In this document: piece after piece, positions 1 through 12,749 of the stretch | Layout: each line of letters begins with the position of its first letter | How positions within the stretch are numbered: position 1 is the stretch's first letter | Source: Branchiostoma floridae | Taxonomy: Eukaryota > Chordata > Leptocardii > Amphioxiformes > Branchiostomatidae | DNA: 64,000 nt | Direction of reading: 5' to 3' | Assembly: GCF_000003815.2 (NCBI RefSeq) | Contig: NC_049994.1 | Coordinates: forward strand, 3,457,532-3,521,531 | Position numbers and translations under genes: made by a program | Notes under the pieces: generated by a model | Told to the model about the DNA's origin: nothing | Database searches by the model: none | The model's input: only the letters and a program-made list of their open reading frames with translations

Positions 1-1340
1 TGGTTTGCCCCAACAAACTAGGGGGGTTGCACAGTACAAGAATAAGAACAAGAGATCCCATCTCTCATTATCTGCCCATTCAGTCCAGTAAAATTTGACA
101 TTTGTTGTCATTAATTCCCTGCTGCCCGATAAGATTACTTGATAGTTCCAATTATATGACAATCCCTCACAAATTTTACATCCTTGTCATATAAAACTTT
201 ATGATCCAAATGTTACCACACTTTTGCACGTATTGTGCACGCCAGAATCTAGCGAAGCATGGCAGAGAATTTGCTCGGAAGCCTATTTAGTTCTTCCCAC
301 CGGTTTAGATTAGCAATCCGGGACGTAGTAGGTAGAAAGCTGTTAATCGGTCCAAGCTGACTTTTTATGTCACCATACGTTTGAAGAAATTGTGCGCGGG
401 GGTTGTCAAATGTTTTCAGACTCCATTACAAACTGTACGTTCTTGGAAACACTTAGCTGAATGCTTCAAAATATTGTATAGACAAATGGGGTCTGTTGTA
501 TGCGATAGCAACACAGACCATAAAACGGCTCAGCATTTATAGTCCCAGGACTTGTGGATTTGAAGTGTAACATGCTCTCTTAAGACTTGTTTATTGTCTT
601 AAAATGGTACGGTGCTACATTTTAAGAGATTCCATCTCTTGATACCTACCCATTTAGTCCAGTAAAAATAGACATTTGTTGCTATCAAGTCCTCGTCACT
701 CGATAAAATGGCTTGACAATCCCACTTAGATGACAAATCCTCAAAGACTTTACATTCTTTTAGTATATATAAATCAATAACGAACTCTGCGTGACTCCAG
801 CGGAGCCCGGCGGAGAATTTGTTCGGCAGATCATTTAGTTCTTCCCGCCGACCTAGATTAGTACTCCTGGGAATGTCGGCCAAATCTGCCTTCTTGTCTT
901 ATCACACTTTCGGATGAATGTGTGGGGGGTGAAGTGGTACTTTTTATCTGACAATGTCAGTGTATTTTACAACAGTGCAGGTAGTGTTAGATTTATACAT
1001 ATAGGTAGGAATGGTACCCGAATTGATGCCAGTAGTTACATTTTTTTGCATACCTAATCTCCAAGCAGATCTTGCGGTGGTCTTAAACCAACGCATGATC
1101 TGCTTGGAGATTATTGCATACCCGCATCATGGCGTTACACACCAGGTTTGAAATAAACAGTACAAGCTACTTATGCTAACAAAATAACATGATTTATTCA
1201 CACCGGGAAAGGCCCGTACTGTGTTCGGTAAGTGGCGTGATGTGTGGCTCATCTCAAGCAAGGGACCTCCATTAACACATATTCGAGGACGTCAATTACG
1301 GAAGCTATAGGTACTCCTTTTCAAATGAGTGAAAGTATTG
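1..1340. repeat. Duplicated block, copy 0 (partial, repeated internally)
   Basis: No gene. A landmark near CAGTCCAGTAAAA..GACATTTGTTG occurs at about 77 and 650, and again at 3083, 7025 and 7738. Downstream landmarks (ACCGGGAAAGGCCC, GGTACTCCTTTTCAAATG) also recur in the other blocks. The 59-bp TIR insertion at 1055-1113 lies inside. Confidence 0.65.
1055..1113. mobile_element. 59-bp mini TIR insertion, perfect 17-bp TIRs, 9-bp TSD
   Basis: TAATCTCCAAGCAGATC (1055-1071) is exactly inverted at 1097-1113. The insertion is flanked by TTGCATACC at 1046-1054 and 1114-1122. Paralogous blocks near 3.48 kb and 8.1 kb carry a single ATTGCAT there, i.e. the empty site. A 9-bp duplication would suit a Mutator-like transposase, but the family is not established. 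Confidence 0.75.
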
Positions 1341-1460
1341 ACCAAGAGGCCTAGGGCACTACAATACACGTGCATCTAAGCATGAACACTGATCTCTACT
1401 TATTAACCTATTTTCTGTACTTATCTTAACATTCATCACGCCAAGGAAAGTTGCTCTAAC

Positions 1461-1970
1461 GAGCTGCAGTCGTCTTTGATCCTTACGTGAGAAAGGACAT
1501 CGACGCACTTGAAATGGTCAACAGGAGAGCGGCACGGTTCGTGACGAGTACCCACCGCAGGTCTGATGTTAGTGTTACTGCCCTCCTACAGGACCTGAAA
1601 TGGCCGTCACTCCAGTCGCGACGTCAAAACGCACGACTCGTAATGATGTACAAGATTACCAACGGTCTTGTGGCCATCCCGCCTACTCGCATCACACCAG
1701 CACACATGAGCACCAGAGCCAACCACTCTCACAAATACCGAACCCTACGATGCAGGTGTGACACAGCAAAGTATGCCTACTACGCCAGGACAATTCCTGA
1801 ATGGAACAACCTCTCCGACCACATTGTCGACAGCCCCTCACTGGACACTTTCAAGAACAGGTTGCTATCATCGCATACGTAGTCCAGCCGCTGCGCCTCC
1901 TCCATCCGCGTGATATTCCTATGGGAAGTTTGCGGATTACGAACTAGAGCTAGAACTAGAGCTGCAAAAA
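1461..1970 (+). mobile_element. 5'-truncated non-LTR retrotransposon (CR1/Jockey-like), C-terminal RT remnant
   Basis: An open frame ending at the TAG at 1880-1882 encodes the familiar C-terminal segment after the reverse transcriptase of CR1/Jockey-type LINEs: VFDPYVRKDIDALEMVNRRAARFV, then DLKWPSLQSRRQNARLVMMYKI, then IPEWNNLS and PSLDTFKNRLL. The frame is uninterrupted for about 135 codons from an upstream stop, so the insertion is fairly recent. The paralogous block at 7.35-7.7 kb lacks it, which brackets the insertion to about 1461-1970. Only the tail is present; the endonuclease and RT core are missing. Confidence 0.8.
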
Positions 1971-2734
1971 TAATGATCTCACCTCCTCTACGGTAATGAA
2001 AGCAGAACCATACTGTGTTTTTAACGTGTTCGTTCAAAGCAAGGTCATTTGGTCACTTCAAGGCAATGAACTAAGGTGTTGGGTGGTAGGATTGATTATG
2101 CAAGGAGATAATGATTAATTGTTTTCAAGGCTTTGAGGTTGTTAAAAGGAGAGAAGTAGTTGGTATTGAGAGAGTTCTAAATCTTGGCAGTCCAGCTAAA
2201 GAAGCTGTTGTTGTATGATTTTGATATTGGTAATTGGGTATAGCGATCTGAGTTTGGGGAAAAACTTAAACTTTGCACTAAAAGCTTTCCAATGGAGGGA
2301 TGATTAAGTACTGTGAGATCATAACAGCGATTGCCATCAAAGTACCTTAGAGTTCTCCCCAGAGGATGGAATAACGGAGGCCCTCAACTATACTTCTAGC
2401 CTAGCTCCACTATACTACTAGTGAAATTAAATGTGTTTCTTTCCTATTTTCTTGGTTAGTTTTGCTAGAATAAATGAAAATTCACAGATTTTTGTGTCAA
2501 GTGGCATCACTTTTCCAGTCGGCATTGTCTGCAAAAACTTGTGTATGGGCGATGATCAAAACAATAGTCGTTTTGCCTCTTCACAACAAAGGAATCACTA
2601 TAACACATTATACTTGTTGTATTTGACACCCTCTGTCATGAAAAATGAATCCATTTCCATGAATTAAAGTGCAGTGCGTTGGTTCGTGTTATTTTTGCCA
2701 GCCCCTCCACTATAGTAAAAAAATTCTGGGGAGA

Positions 2735-5300
2735 ACCTGTAAATAACGGGCCGGGATACAACGTCCCGCCTGTGAAAGAGGGGCCGCAGATTCGATGCTG
2801 ATTGCCAATGGCCGTACAAACTTTTGAAAGCGGTCTAATATTAATTTTTTTTTCAAACTCCATTGCAAAATGTACGTGCTTGGAAACTCTTACGCATTAG
2901 AATATTGAAGGAAATCCGGTCTGTTGCATGCCATAGCCTCACGGACCTTCAAAAGGCTAAGCGTTTATAGTCCAAGGTCTTATTGATTTGAAGTGTAACA
3001 TGCTCTCCAAAGACTTATAAAAAACTGTCTTGGGAATTATATGGTGTACCAGTGTAAGAGAGCCCATCTCTCATTATCTGCCTATTCAGTCCAGTAAAAT
3101 TTGACATTTGTTGCCATCAACTCCACGTAGGTGTCCCGATAAGTTTACTTGATAGTCCCACTGCACTTAAAAGAAAGTCCCTCACAGCTTTTACATCCTT
3201 ATAGTATAAAAATTAATGAACGAGTAATGCGTGCCATATGCATACGCTAGCAGAGCCTGGCAGAGAATTTGTTCGGCAACCCAAGTAGTTATTCCCGCCT
3301 TCCTAGATATGCATTTTGTATGTACGGATATGCTATTCGACCGAATTTGCTTATTTATTTTACCAGACCTTTGAACAAATTGCGCGCGCAGTGGTAATTT
3401 TAGTTGACAATTGTGTTTTACAGTTATGTCTTTGATTTATCATATTTGTATGGTGGAAAGGTACATGAATTGATGCGAGGCGCGAAATATATTGCATCGC
3501 CGCATCATTGAGTATCACACAAGGTGTGAAATGAATAGTACAAGCTGCATATTCGAACAGTTTTATCTTTATTTACCGATACTGGGAAAGACTGCTACTC
3601 TTTTCGATATGTCTGGTGGCTTCAAGGTGTGGCTCTCCTTAAACTTAGTACCTTCTTTTAACGTCCTATCCGAGGACGTCCTTTGTTGAAGCCATCGGTA
3701 CTCCTTTTCAAATGCGGAAAGTGAGGAGAGTAATACGAAGTGTCTTTCACAAAGGTACATCGTCGCAGTATATAAGTACTAGAACCCATGCCCCAGACCT
3801 TTGAGCGAAACACTATCTGCCGTTACGCTACGTGACTCTACGCTATGCAGCAGTTTAGTTGTTATCATGGAACGTACTACAAAGCCGATTTCGTCAATGG
3901 TTGAAGAAAAAAAGTGTAGTTCTAAGAGTATTTATACAAAGGCTTTGAATTGAGATGTTAATAGGGTTGAACCGCATTTTAGATAGTCGAATATGAAAGA
4001 AACCCTCAATTAGAATAGTGTAATATCAGTCTCATGCTGTAGAATACTAGTATTGTTCGAGCCTTGCGCCTTGCCAACGGATGGCTTGCAATCTGTTCTA
4101 TAAAATGCGATTATTACTGGAAAGATGATTGCGAGCGAAATGGATTACCAAAGTCACTGTATTCATCAGGAGGTGAGCCGTATCTAATCTTTACAGACAA
4201 ATTTAATCAAAATCTCATTACTCCATTGGTCAACCCAATGACATAGCTCCTGGTGGCATTACGGTATGAATCCCGTGAGGTGCACTCTAACTGCACTTGC
4301 GTCACGTTGCGTCACTGCGGGGTTCGAAAGATGCTCAGATAATTTTAGAAATAAAGAACGAATTTTCTTACTTTTTTTTGTATTTTGTCATCTCCAAAGT
4401 CATACTTTAACGTGTTACGTAATATCTGAAATATGAAAAATCGGAGAAAATAACAAAATAGTGTCACAGTGCGCGAACCCCACTGTGACAAGTGCAGCGA
4501 GAGCGCACCTGTAGTTACAAGTAAGTTCACGGTTCCGAGTACGCATGTGCGGTGACAGGAATTGTGGGTAATATTTTGAAGGTGGAGGCTTGTAAAAGGT
4601 TCTCCTCTCGACCATTGTCTAACTTGCACAACAATATCCAGACGCTCTATATCAAGTAGACGACTTTTAGGGGCCAAACCTTTTAATTTTAATTGGTACG
4701 CTTGCACCAGAATGGCGTTCCCAGATCTACGCTCGTAGGAGGGTGTCATCTAGCCTCCATAGCATGCTCTTTGATGCCTTTTTTGGCCCATTATACACTT
4801 TTGCTGGCCTCCGCCGGGCCGGTAATCAGAAAAGGCCAACAATCAGCGACTCAGTACTAAAAGAAAAAGTTTATTATGCGCCAAGAAAGTCCGCAGACAG
4901 TCTGCTATGGAGGCTAGGTGACATCAATGTAACGAAATCAACGTGGTCTAATAAGGGTCCGTCTTCATCTGGGCTATGACGTCAATTATATTGCTGGTAT
5001 CTATCTATTGGTTGGTTAGTATGCTACACTGGAAGCTAGAAATTTTAAACTAAAAATGAGCGTCACGTTGATCACCAGGGGATACTCATAACTGAACATT
5101 AAGAAAGCTTTACACGGTCTCCGAGGCAGTTGAAGCAAAGAAGAGTTAACGTAGGGGGACAGCGTGGGTGTCTTAAGGCAGTATTGATTCTGATAGTGAT
5201 GACAGTTTCTAGGTAATGTTGCGTAAATCCGATGACCTATATAGCAATTTCAGTGACACAGTCATTTTTCTCTGTCATATAGAGGCTGTGCCACAGCAAG
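2735..5300. repeat. Duplicated block, copy I
   Basis: Parallels 6680-10200 in order: GATGCTGATTGCC, the CAGTCCAGTAAA region, the GGAAAG..CTACTCT region, the ATAAAATGCGATTAT region, a CRE-CCAAT module at 4967-5030, and TGAGCGTCACGTTGA to the CAGTGACACAGT region ending near 5290. No gene. Copy-specific insertions include the TIR element at 4744-4923. Confidence 0.65.
4744..4923. mobile_element. 180-bp TIR element
   Basis: TGTCATCTAGCCTCCATAGCA at the left has a 20/21 inverted match at 4903-4923. There is no coding capacity of its own; the open frame across it is incidental. The paralogous block at 9.2 kb lacks it. Confidence 0.75.
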
Positions 5301-5535
5301 TAAATTTCATGGATGACATCGGCGCTCTTTTCGCCTGGTTTCAGAAAAAAAAAGCATTTTTTCCTCTTCAGGGATGGTCAGATAGACCAAAATAGGCATT
5401 GGGTGATTCGAATCAACCACGCACATCACTTTTACTACACTAGTTTACTTCTTTATACAGGAATGTATGCATTGTTAGTTGTGATGCCACGTTTTGTCAT
5501 TTCAAATCTTGTTATGACATTTATGGTGTCTATTT

Positions 5536-6606
5536 ACCTCCATGAAATGTAATGGAATGGAGGTTATATTTTACCCTGTGTTTGTGTGTCTGTCTCTGTG
5601 TGTGTGTGTAAACAAGATAACTCAAGAACGGTTGGATGGATTGGTTTTATACTTGGTGTGTTCGTAGGGTGTGGTAAAAGCTGGAAATGATTAGATTTTG
5701 GGCCCGATAGTGGCTCCCCTTGGTACTGCAGCGCAACTTCTGGTTTTGCTATTTTGGTGTTCTGAACATGCTATGGTCACGACTTTTGAGTATTAGATAG
5801 CTCTTGTGCTCAGGAAGAAGTGACTTAAGTTTGGGTCCCCTAGCGTCTAGTTTAAGGATAGCAGGGGCATTTTTGTCAAAAACTTCTGAAGAGGATAACT
5901 CAAGAAGGGAACAACGGATTTTCATAATTTTTGGTATGTAGGCACCTCAGACAATGTTGTACAAAATGAAATACTAATTATGCAAAACAGGAGCAAATTT
6001 GCATAATTAATGACAACATTCAATCATAGCAGTTTTTTCCATGTATCTCTTGTCTTGGGCGTGATATGGTCTTGAAATTTAGGTGGGAGATAGCTTTCAG
6101 TGTCATGACAAAGTTGATTAAGTTTCAGCCCCTTAACATTTAATTTGGGAACTGCAGGCGCGTTTTTGTCAAGACATTCCGAAGAGGATAACTGCAGAAA
6201 CGATTGACGGATTAGCATCATATTAGGCATGCGGGTACCTTAGGCAAAGATGTTCATAATGATATACATGTAATGCAAGTGAGGACTTAATTTGCATAAT
6301 TAATGAGAAATTGTATATTTCCATTGTTTGCAATAACTGGACTTCAATAAATGTAACACATGTTAATTATGATAGGTGGAATATAAGCAGATACCAAATA
6401 TGGTAATGAGGAACTTATTTGCATAATTTATGTAGTAATTGCAAAACCGCTTTATGATTAATAATGGGACTTTTATAATTGTGACATGTGCACGTTTGTC
6501 AATGATGAACAACACAATGCATAAATTATGTTAATGCCTTAGTCAATTGCATGAAATTTACGAAAGCTCTAAATTTTCATGGAGGTATGAGGTCGCCGAA
6601 CTCTAG
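5536..6606 (+). repeat. ~1.07-kb dispersed element, copy 1
   Basis: Starts at ACCTCCATGAAATG and ends TTTTCATGGAGGTATGAGG..CGCCGAACTCTAG. The ends carry short inverted ACCTCCATGAAA/TTTCATGGAGGT. The interior has GT-rich sequence and repeated 'TTTGCATAATTAATGA' motifs, and no sustained ORF. The reverse complement recurs at 53560-54646. Confidence 0.75.
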
Positions 6607-6679
6607 TTTGAAAATTCAACCATCCTGTTTTTTTTCCTGTATGAGGTCAGCAAAGCAAATGCTAAAGAAGTACCTAAAA

Positions 6680-9600
6680 ATAGACAGGGATGCAACTTTC
6701 CACCTAAGGAATTGGGTCCAGATGTGATGCTGATTGCCGATAGCTGTACAAGTTCTCCTTTCAAAGCGGTTTAATGTTTTTTTAGGCCTCAAATATTGCA
6801 GACTGCATGTTTTTGGAAACGCTTAGCTAAATGCTTCAAATATTGTAGGAAAATACGGTCTGTTTCATGCGATAGCCACACAGACCTTCAAAAAGCTAAG
6901 CACATATGATTCAAGGACTTAATATTGATTTGAAGTGTAACATGCTCTCTAAACTAAAGACTTATTGCTGTCTCGTGACTTGTATGGTGTACCATTGTAA
7001 GAAATCCCATCGCTCATTACCTTCCCAATCAGTCCAGTAAAAGTCGACATTCTTGGTCATCGATTCTCCGTTGCTCCATAAAATTACTTGATAGTCCCAC
7101 TTAGATGACAATCCCTTACATATTTTACACCTTTGTTGCAGTATAAATCTTATTGAACGAATACTACGTGCCGGACCCCAGCGGCACCGGTAGAGGATTT
7201 GTTCGGTGGCCCATTTAGTTATTTCCGCAGGCCTAAATTAGCATTCCGGGGATTTGTATGTACGGAGTTGTTACACGTGTAATGACAAAATGTACTTAAT
7301 GCGAGCTAATAATGCCCCAAATATTTGCGTTGTTCACATTTCTTTGCGAGGCTTGGAACGTATTGATCACTGAATCATGAACAATGTAGAGGGCCCTTCA
7401 ATTCACAATGCATTTAAGTGTGAACATAAACATGTATCGTCTTAGCCTATTTTCATCAATAACATCCATAGCGCCGAGGCAGGTGGTTCTACCGAGCAAT
7501 AAACTTTAAATTATCTCACTTCGTCTTAGGTAAGTGGATCTACACTGTGCGTTTAACGTGTTCGTTCAAAACAAACTCATATGACCATGCTGCAATATAA
7601 TGAACTGACGCGATGGGTGGTGGAACTTGTCATGCAAGGAGATAGCAGTGAACATTGGTTTTGAAGGATAAATTATAATATATAAAGCAGGAGCGAAACC
7701 ATCAAAGTTTTGCAGTCTAAGGAATCACGTGCACCAGCCCATTCGGTCAAGTAAAAATAGACATATGTTGTCATTAATTCCCCGTTGCTCTATAAACTTA
7801 CCAGGCAGTCCCACTTAGATGGCAATCCCTCACAGATTTGACATCCTTGTATCGTAAAGATTAATGAACGCACTCTGCGTGACAAGCTCTAACGGATCCC
7901 AGAAGAGAATCTTTCGGGAGCCCAAGTATTCCCTCCGGCCGGTCCAGATTGGCTCTCCGAGGAATAGTAGGTGGAAATCTGTAAGTCAGCCCGAGCTGCC
8001 TTTTTATTTTGTCACGCTTTGGGGCGAATTGTGGGCGGTTTGGCAATTTTAGCTAACAATTTGTTTTACAATAATGCATGTAAGTACATCGGAAAGTTCT
8101 CGGAATGATGCCGGAAATATATTGCATATCCAACTTTTAGCTTAACACAACAGGTTTGAAGTTACCTGTACAAGCTGCTTATGTGGACAAACATATTTGA
8201 TCCACTCTCACCGGAAAAGGCCCCTACTCTCTTTGGTAAGATATGCAATACAGCTCTCCTCAAACACTGGACCTCCAGTTGATGTCCTATCCGAGGTATC
8301 ACGTTGAAGAGCAGGTCTTTATCCTAACTATGAATTAATATGGAAAAGAGAGGAAGACTTTAAATGAACAGATTTACATAAGGTTAAGAATATGATATGA
8401 TAGGAATCAATAGCAGTCATATAGCAAATAGACGTAAAAATACATAGTTAGAACCGAAAATAGCATATGCTTGTCGATAAACGATTGCCATGGCAGCACA
8501 AAAGAAATGGAAAAAAAAATTCCAAACTTTGTTAAATTGTTTTCAACTAAATTTAAGGAGAACCTAATTAATGAGAACCAACTTAAGTGGCTCTAGTGTA
8601 AGCCGTTCTGGCGTTATACGACATTAAATTTGTCGCAGGCTTCAAAAGCCCAATGTCTTTGTCCCGGTCTGAGTAGGTTTAAGATGCTACAAAATGCGAT
8701 TTATCACTGACGAGATGCTCCTGAACGAAACAGATTGCCGAAGTCACCGTATTCATCAGGCGGCAATTCATATTCAGTCTTCAGAGACAAATCTAATCAA
8801 GGTCTGATAACTCCATTGGTCAGCCAAATGACACGAAAGGCAATACGGTATTAATTTCATAGCAGACCACAGTTTTCGGCCTTGGGGATCTATAAAGGGA
8901 AGGGCCACAAGGTGACTGGCTACAACGCGGAAAATCATATTAACAGTTTCTTTCCGTTAAAGGTAGTATCTAACTGCACTTGGGGCACCGATGTGGCACT
9001 GGTGGGTTCGAACGATTACTTAACGAATTTCAGAGATTAAGAACGAATTTACTTACGTTTTTTTGTATTTTGTTGTCTTCTGAGTCATACTTATACGGCC
9101 CAGTATCTAAATAATAGAAAATCGGTGAAAATGACACAACAGTGCCGCGGTGAACGAACCCCGCAATGCCTCACCGATGCCCCTAGTGCAGTGAGATACC
9201 ACCTTTACTAAGAGGAGTCCGTTTCTGCCGCAGCATCTGGGCTATGACGTCAATTGCTGGTACTCTATTGGTTGATTAATTTGCTGCACAGGCAGCTATA
9301 CAGAACCCATTCCAAGTCAACACAAGCGTTGCCATAGCTACCCTTAATTAATGTTTTGAATTCTTTGTAATCATATGCCTAGGAGATTTGATCCTTTGTC
9401 AATATTTTGGACTCTAAATATTTCTCTAGGTGTGTAAAACTTTGGAGATATTTATGTGGATGAATAGCATACTTCTAAAGGTCTATAACGGCAACAGAAT
9501 TTTTCATTTCTACCATCTTAAGGATTTTGTATGCATTTGTGTATGGGTCAGCAACTGGGAAGAAAGCAATTTGCAATATGGTTGGGTGTCATACAACAAT

Positions 9601-10200
9601 TGCCTCCCATAAAGGATACATCTGTGAAATTTAAAAAATATAAACAATATAAGAAAGACAATATGGGCTTACTCTTATACGGCAATAAACTATATCTGCT
9701 TTTTCACAGATATCTGTACATATTTCTACAAGTAAAAATTTGGCGCAGATGTTGAAAATCGTTGCAAGTTAAGACATTTTTGAACGGTCACTTTCAAAGG
9801 ATTCAAATACATTCAAATTTCCAAGTTCATTTTTTAAAAAGAATTACGAATATTGTGCCTTAGATATTCTTTTCCTCAGAACATTTTTGAATTATTACAA
9901 ATCTTGTCGTAAAACCTTTATGGTGACATGGAATGGACTCTACACTACTAAAAATGAGCGTCACGTTGACCACCAGGGATACTCATAACTTCACCTTCAG
10001 AAAGCTTTACACGTAGATCTCTGAGGCTGTTGAAGCAAAGAAAAGTTAACTGTGGGTGGACAGCGTGGGTATCTTCAAGCAGTATTGATTTAAATACTGA
10101 TGACAGTTTTCCGTAATGTAGCGTAAATCCTATGACCTATAAGACAATTTCAGTGACACAGTGATGTATTTATCTGTCATAGAGGTTATCATAAAGGTTA
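6680..10200. repeat. Duplicated block, copy II
   Basis: Same landmark order as 2735-5300, with extra material: a second copy of the CAGTCCAGTAAA segment at about 7690-8150, and about 640 AT-rich bases (9310-9945) between the CRE-CCAAT module and TGAGCGTCACGTTGA. No gene is seen. Confidence 0.65.
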
Positions 10201-10639
10201 GACTGTGGTCTAGTTCCCACGATTATAATGTATGTCTCGTACGCAAGAAGGCTGTCAACGTTACTCAAGCGACCTGATATATTTTGAAAACGGTCCGACG
10301 CAGCAATTATCTTGTAACAGAGTAAAATGAGTAGTTCTATGTAGCCTCCGTTGCAGTCTTCGAACGGGGCTGAATTTTATTTGGGGGTGGGGGTGGGGTT
10401 GGGGTGCTGGTGGGTCACGATTTTCAACGTTAGCTAGGTTCTCTTGTGCCGGGAAAGGGAGTTTGTAGAGGAAGGGAGTTTGCTTTGAAAGTTTCGCGCC
10501 GTCTGGTTGCAGCGTATGCTAAGTTCTATGGATATTCATGTAAAAACTATGGCTTAATATGTTAAAGAGACAAAGACAAATTTTAGCTCTATATATAACA
10601 AACACATGTTAGACAAGCATGATACATTGTCTTGTGCTG

Positions 10640-10840
10640 TTGAATATATTTCACGCCTTACGCCTCCTGAACAAATTGCCTATGAAAAATAATTTATTCG
10701 ACAAAATGCGATTATCACTGGCCAGATGCTTCTGAAAGGAATAGATTGCCGAAGGCATTGTATTTATCAGGCGTCGTCTTTAGAGACAGATTTAATCAAA
10801 ATCTGATTACTCCATTGGTCAACCCGATGACACGAAGTCT
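10640..10840. repeat. Third copy of the 'AAATGCGATTATCACTGG' segment
   Basis: Matches 4090-4250 and 8690-8840 (GATTGCCGAAG..CATTGTATT..ATCAGGCG, ACTCCATTGGTCAACC). A partial copy with no coding potential. Confidence 0.6.
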
Positions 10841-11694
10841 TCAGGCAATTCTGGCTCAGGTCCCAGAATTCTGACAGAATCCCCAGAATTCTGCACAATT
10901 GGCTTTCTTCAAGGATACATCTTATTACAACCTATATATTCATTTTCCTTTGATATATCATACCTACAAATATTCATCTAATTAATCTATTTTGAAATTA
11001 TTTAAGTTTTCTGGATTTAAAGTGTTCGTCTGGATTTATACTGTTGCCTGTTTATTTTGTTCAGAATCTGTTTCTTTAAAGAACTTTTGGTTTGGATTGA
11101 AATTCTGCAGATACATAGGAAAAATCGGTGTCCACTGTTTAAAAATTAAAAAAAGGACAACACTACAACACACCAGCCAATTAGAGACAGTACCCAATAT
11201 GCTTTATGATATACAGAATGCATTTATGATAAAAAAACTTAAGTATGATAAATTGTACAATATTATTACATTTACAAGTGATACAAGATTATCACATACA
11301 ACGAGTTCTTCAATATGACAATATGTCACTAGCAAGCCATGTTCATATATCTACCTAATAGTATGTCAACCCTTTTCTATTAGACTCTCCTAAAACTTGG
11401 CAGTGTAATAAATTCCTGAAAAAATTACTGTTCTATATGGTTAATATGCATGATGGGATTGTCTTTAAATGTTTATAAAATAGACCTTTTTTAAGTTGCT
11501 AGATATTATCAATGGTTTAATGACCATGTACAAGTTACTGTAATAGCTACATGTTACAATTGTGCCGCAATTTGCATTGAGTATCCCTGTCTAATTGGTA
11601 TGGAGCCCCTGAAGCTCTTGAAATATAACCCTATACTTTGTCTACCTACTTCAATCGTGTCTTAGCAAAGTTTTGAGGCATTGAAGTCGAAATA

Positions 11695-11945
11695 GAATGT
11701 CTTTAACTGTCAATCATGTCGCCGGGGTGCTACCGTACACTGGCATTTGATTGGCGCGTTTACAAGATTTGTTTATGACGTTCGTGGCATAGTCGTTGAT
11801 TTGCGTCAAAGCGAATTAGAATGTCGTTAACTGTCAATCATGTCACCGGGGTGCTACCGTACACTGACATTTGATTGGCACGTTTATATATAGGATTTGT
11901 TTATAACGTTGGCGGCAAAGTCATTAATATGCGTCAAAGCTTGAC
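11695..11945 (+). repeat. Two tandem ~125-bp copies
   Basis: AACTGTCAATCATGTC, GGGGTGCTACCGTACACTG and TTTGATTGGC occur in the same order at about 11700-11815 and 11825-11940. Flanking sequence from 10900 to 12400 is AT-rich with no supported gene. Confidence 0.75.
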
Positions 11946-12749
11946 ACGACTTTAAAAAGGATCTTTGTGGCGAGCGCTTAAAAGCCATTAGTGCGTTTTA
12001 AGTAATACCCATAAATACACCCAAAATAGCAGTTCAAGTTCGAAACGAAGCAACGTTGGGCTGAATGTGGATTCTTTTGTTTTTGACAAATATCTAGATT
12101 TGTTTAAAAATCGACAACAAAGACGCACCATGGAGTTTAAAATAAATAATGTGACATAAAGTGTGAATTGCGCTTAATTGCGACATCCATTTGCAAAGTG
12201 GCACAAACTAGCGGGCGCAATTTGCCACCAAAATTATGACTTTTTTTTTTAATTTTGAAAATCTGTAAATATACAAAATATCGCGATTCCCAAAATGGGC
12301 GCAAAATTATTCAAAATAAATATCTCACAATACCTTGCATATGGACATAGTACTTTCAATCACTGCAAATCTCTTCTTGGTGCAGTTTTAACAGTTGTAC
12401 ATTTTTTTTACTTCTGTGACTAATGGTAACACTGCGATTTCCAATAACCTGCTTATCTGGGCTTCATATGCAAAAAATTTGACAACCAATTGGCCCCTGC
12501 AGTTACAAAATAAGCCGCTAGGGGACCAAAACCTCTCGGCCCCAAGAGCTATCTACCGCTCAAATATCACGACCACAGCATATCCAGTACTCAAGATATC
12601 AAAACAGGAAGTTTCGATGCAGTAACGTAACAAGTTGCTAGGGGGCCAAAAATCTAATCGTTTTCAGGTCTCATCAAGACCTACCTACATACTGAATATC
12701 AATACAATCCATCTAAGCGCTTTCGAGTTATGTTGGTCTTCTACAAACA

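Noticed and set aside
10992-11318. 108-aa ORF with a hydrophobic start
   Set aside because: It lies in AT-rich sequence, has Lys/Phe/Ile-biased composition, no recognisable domain and no splice context.
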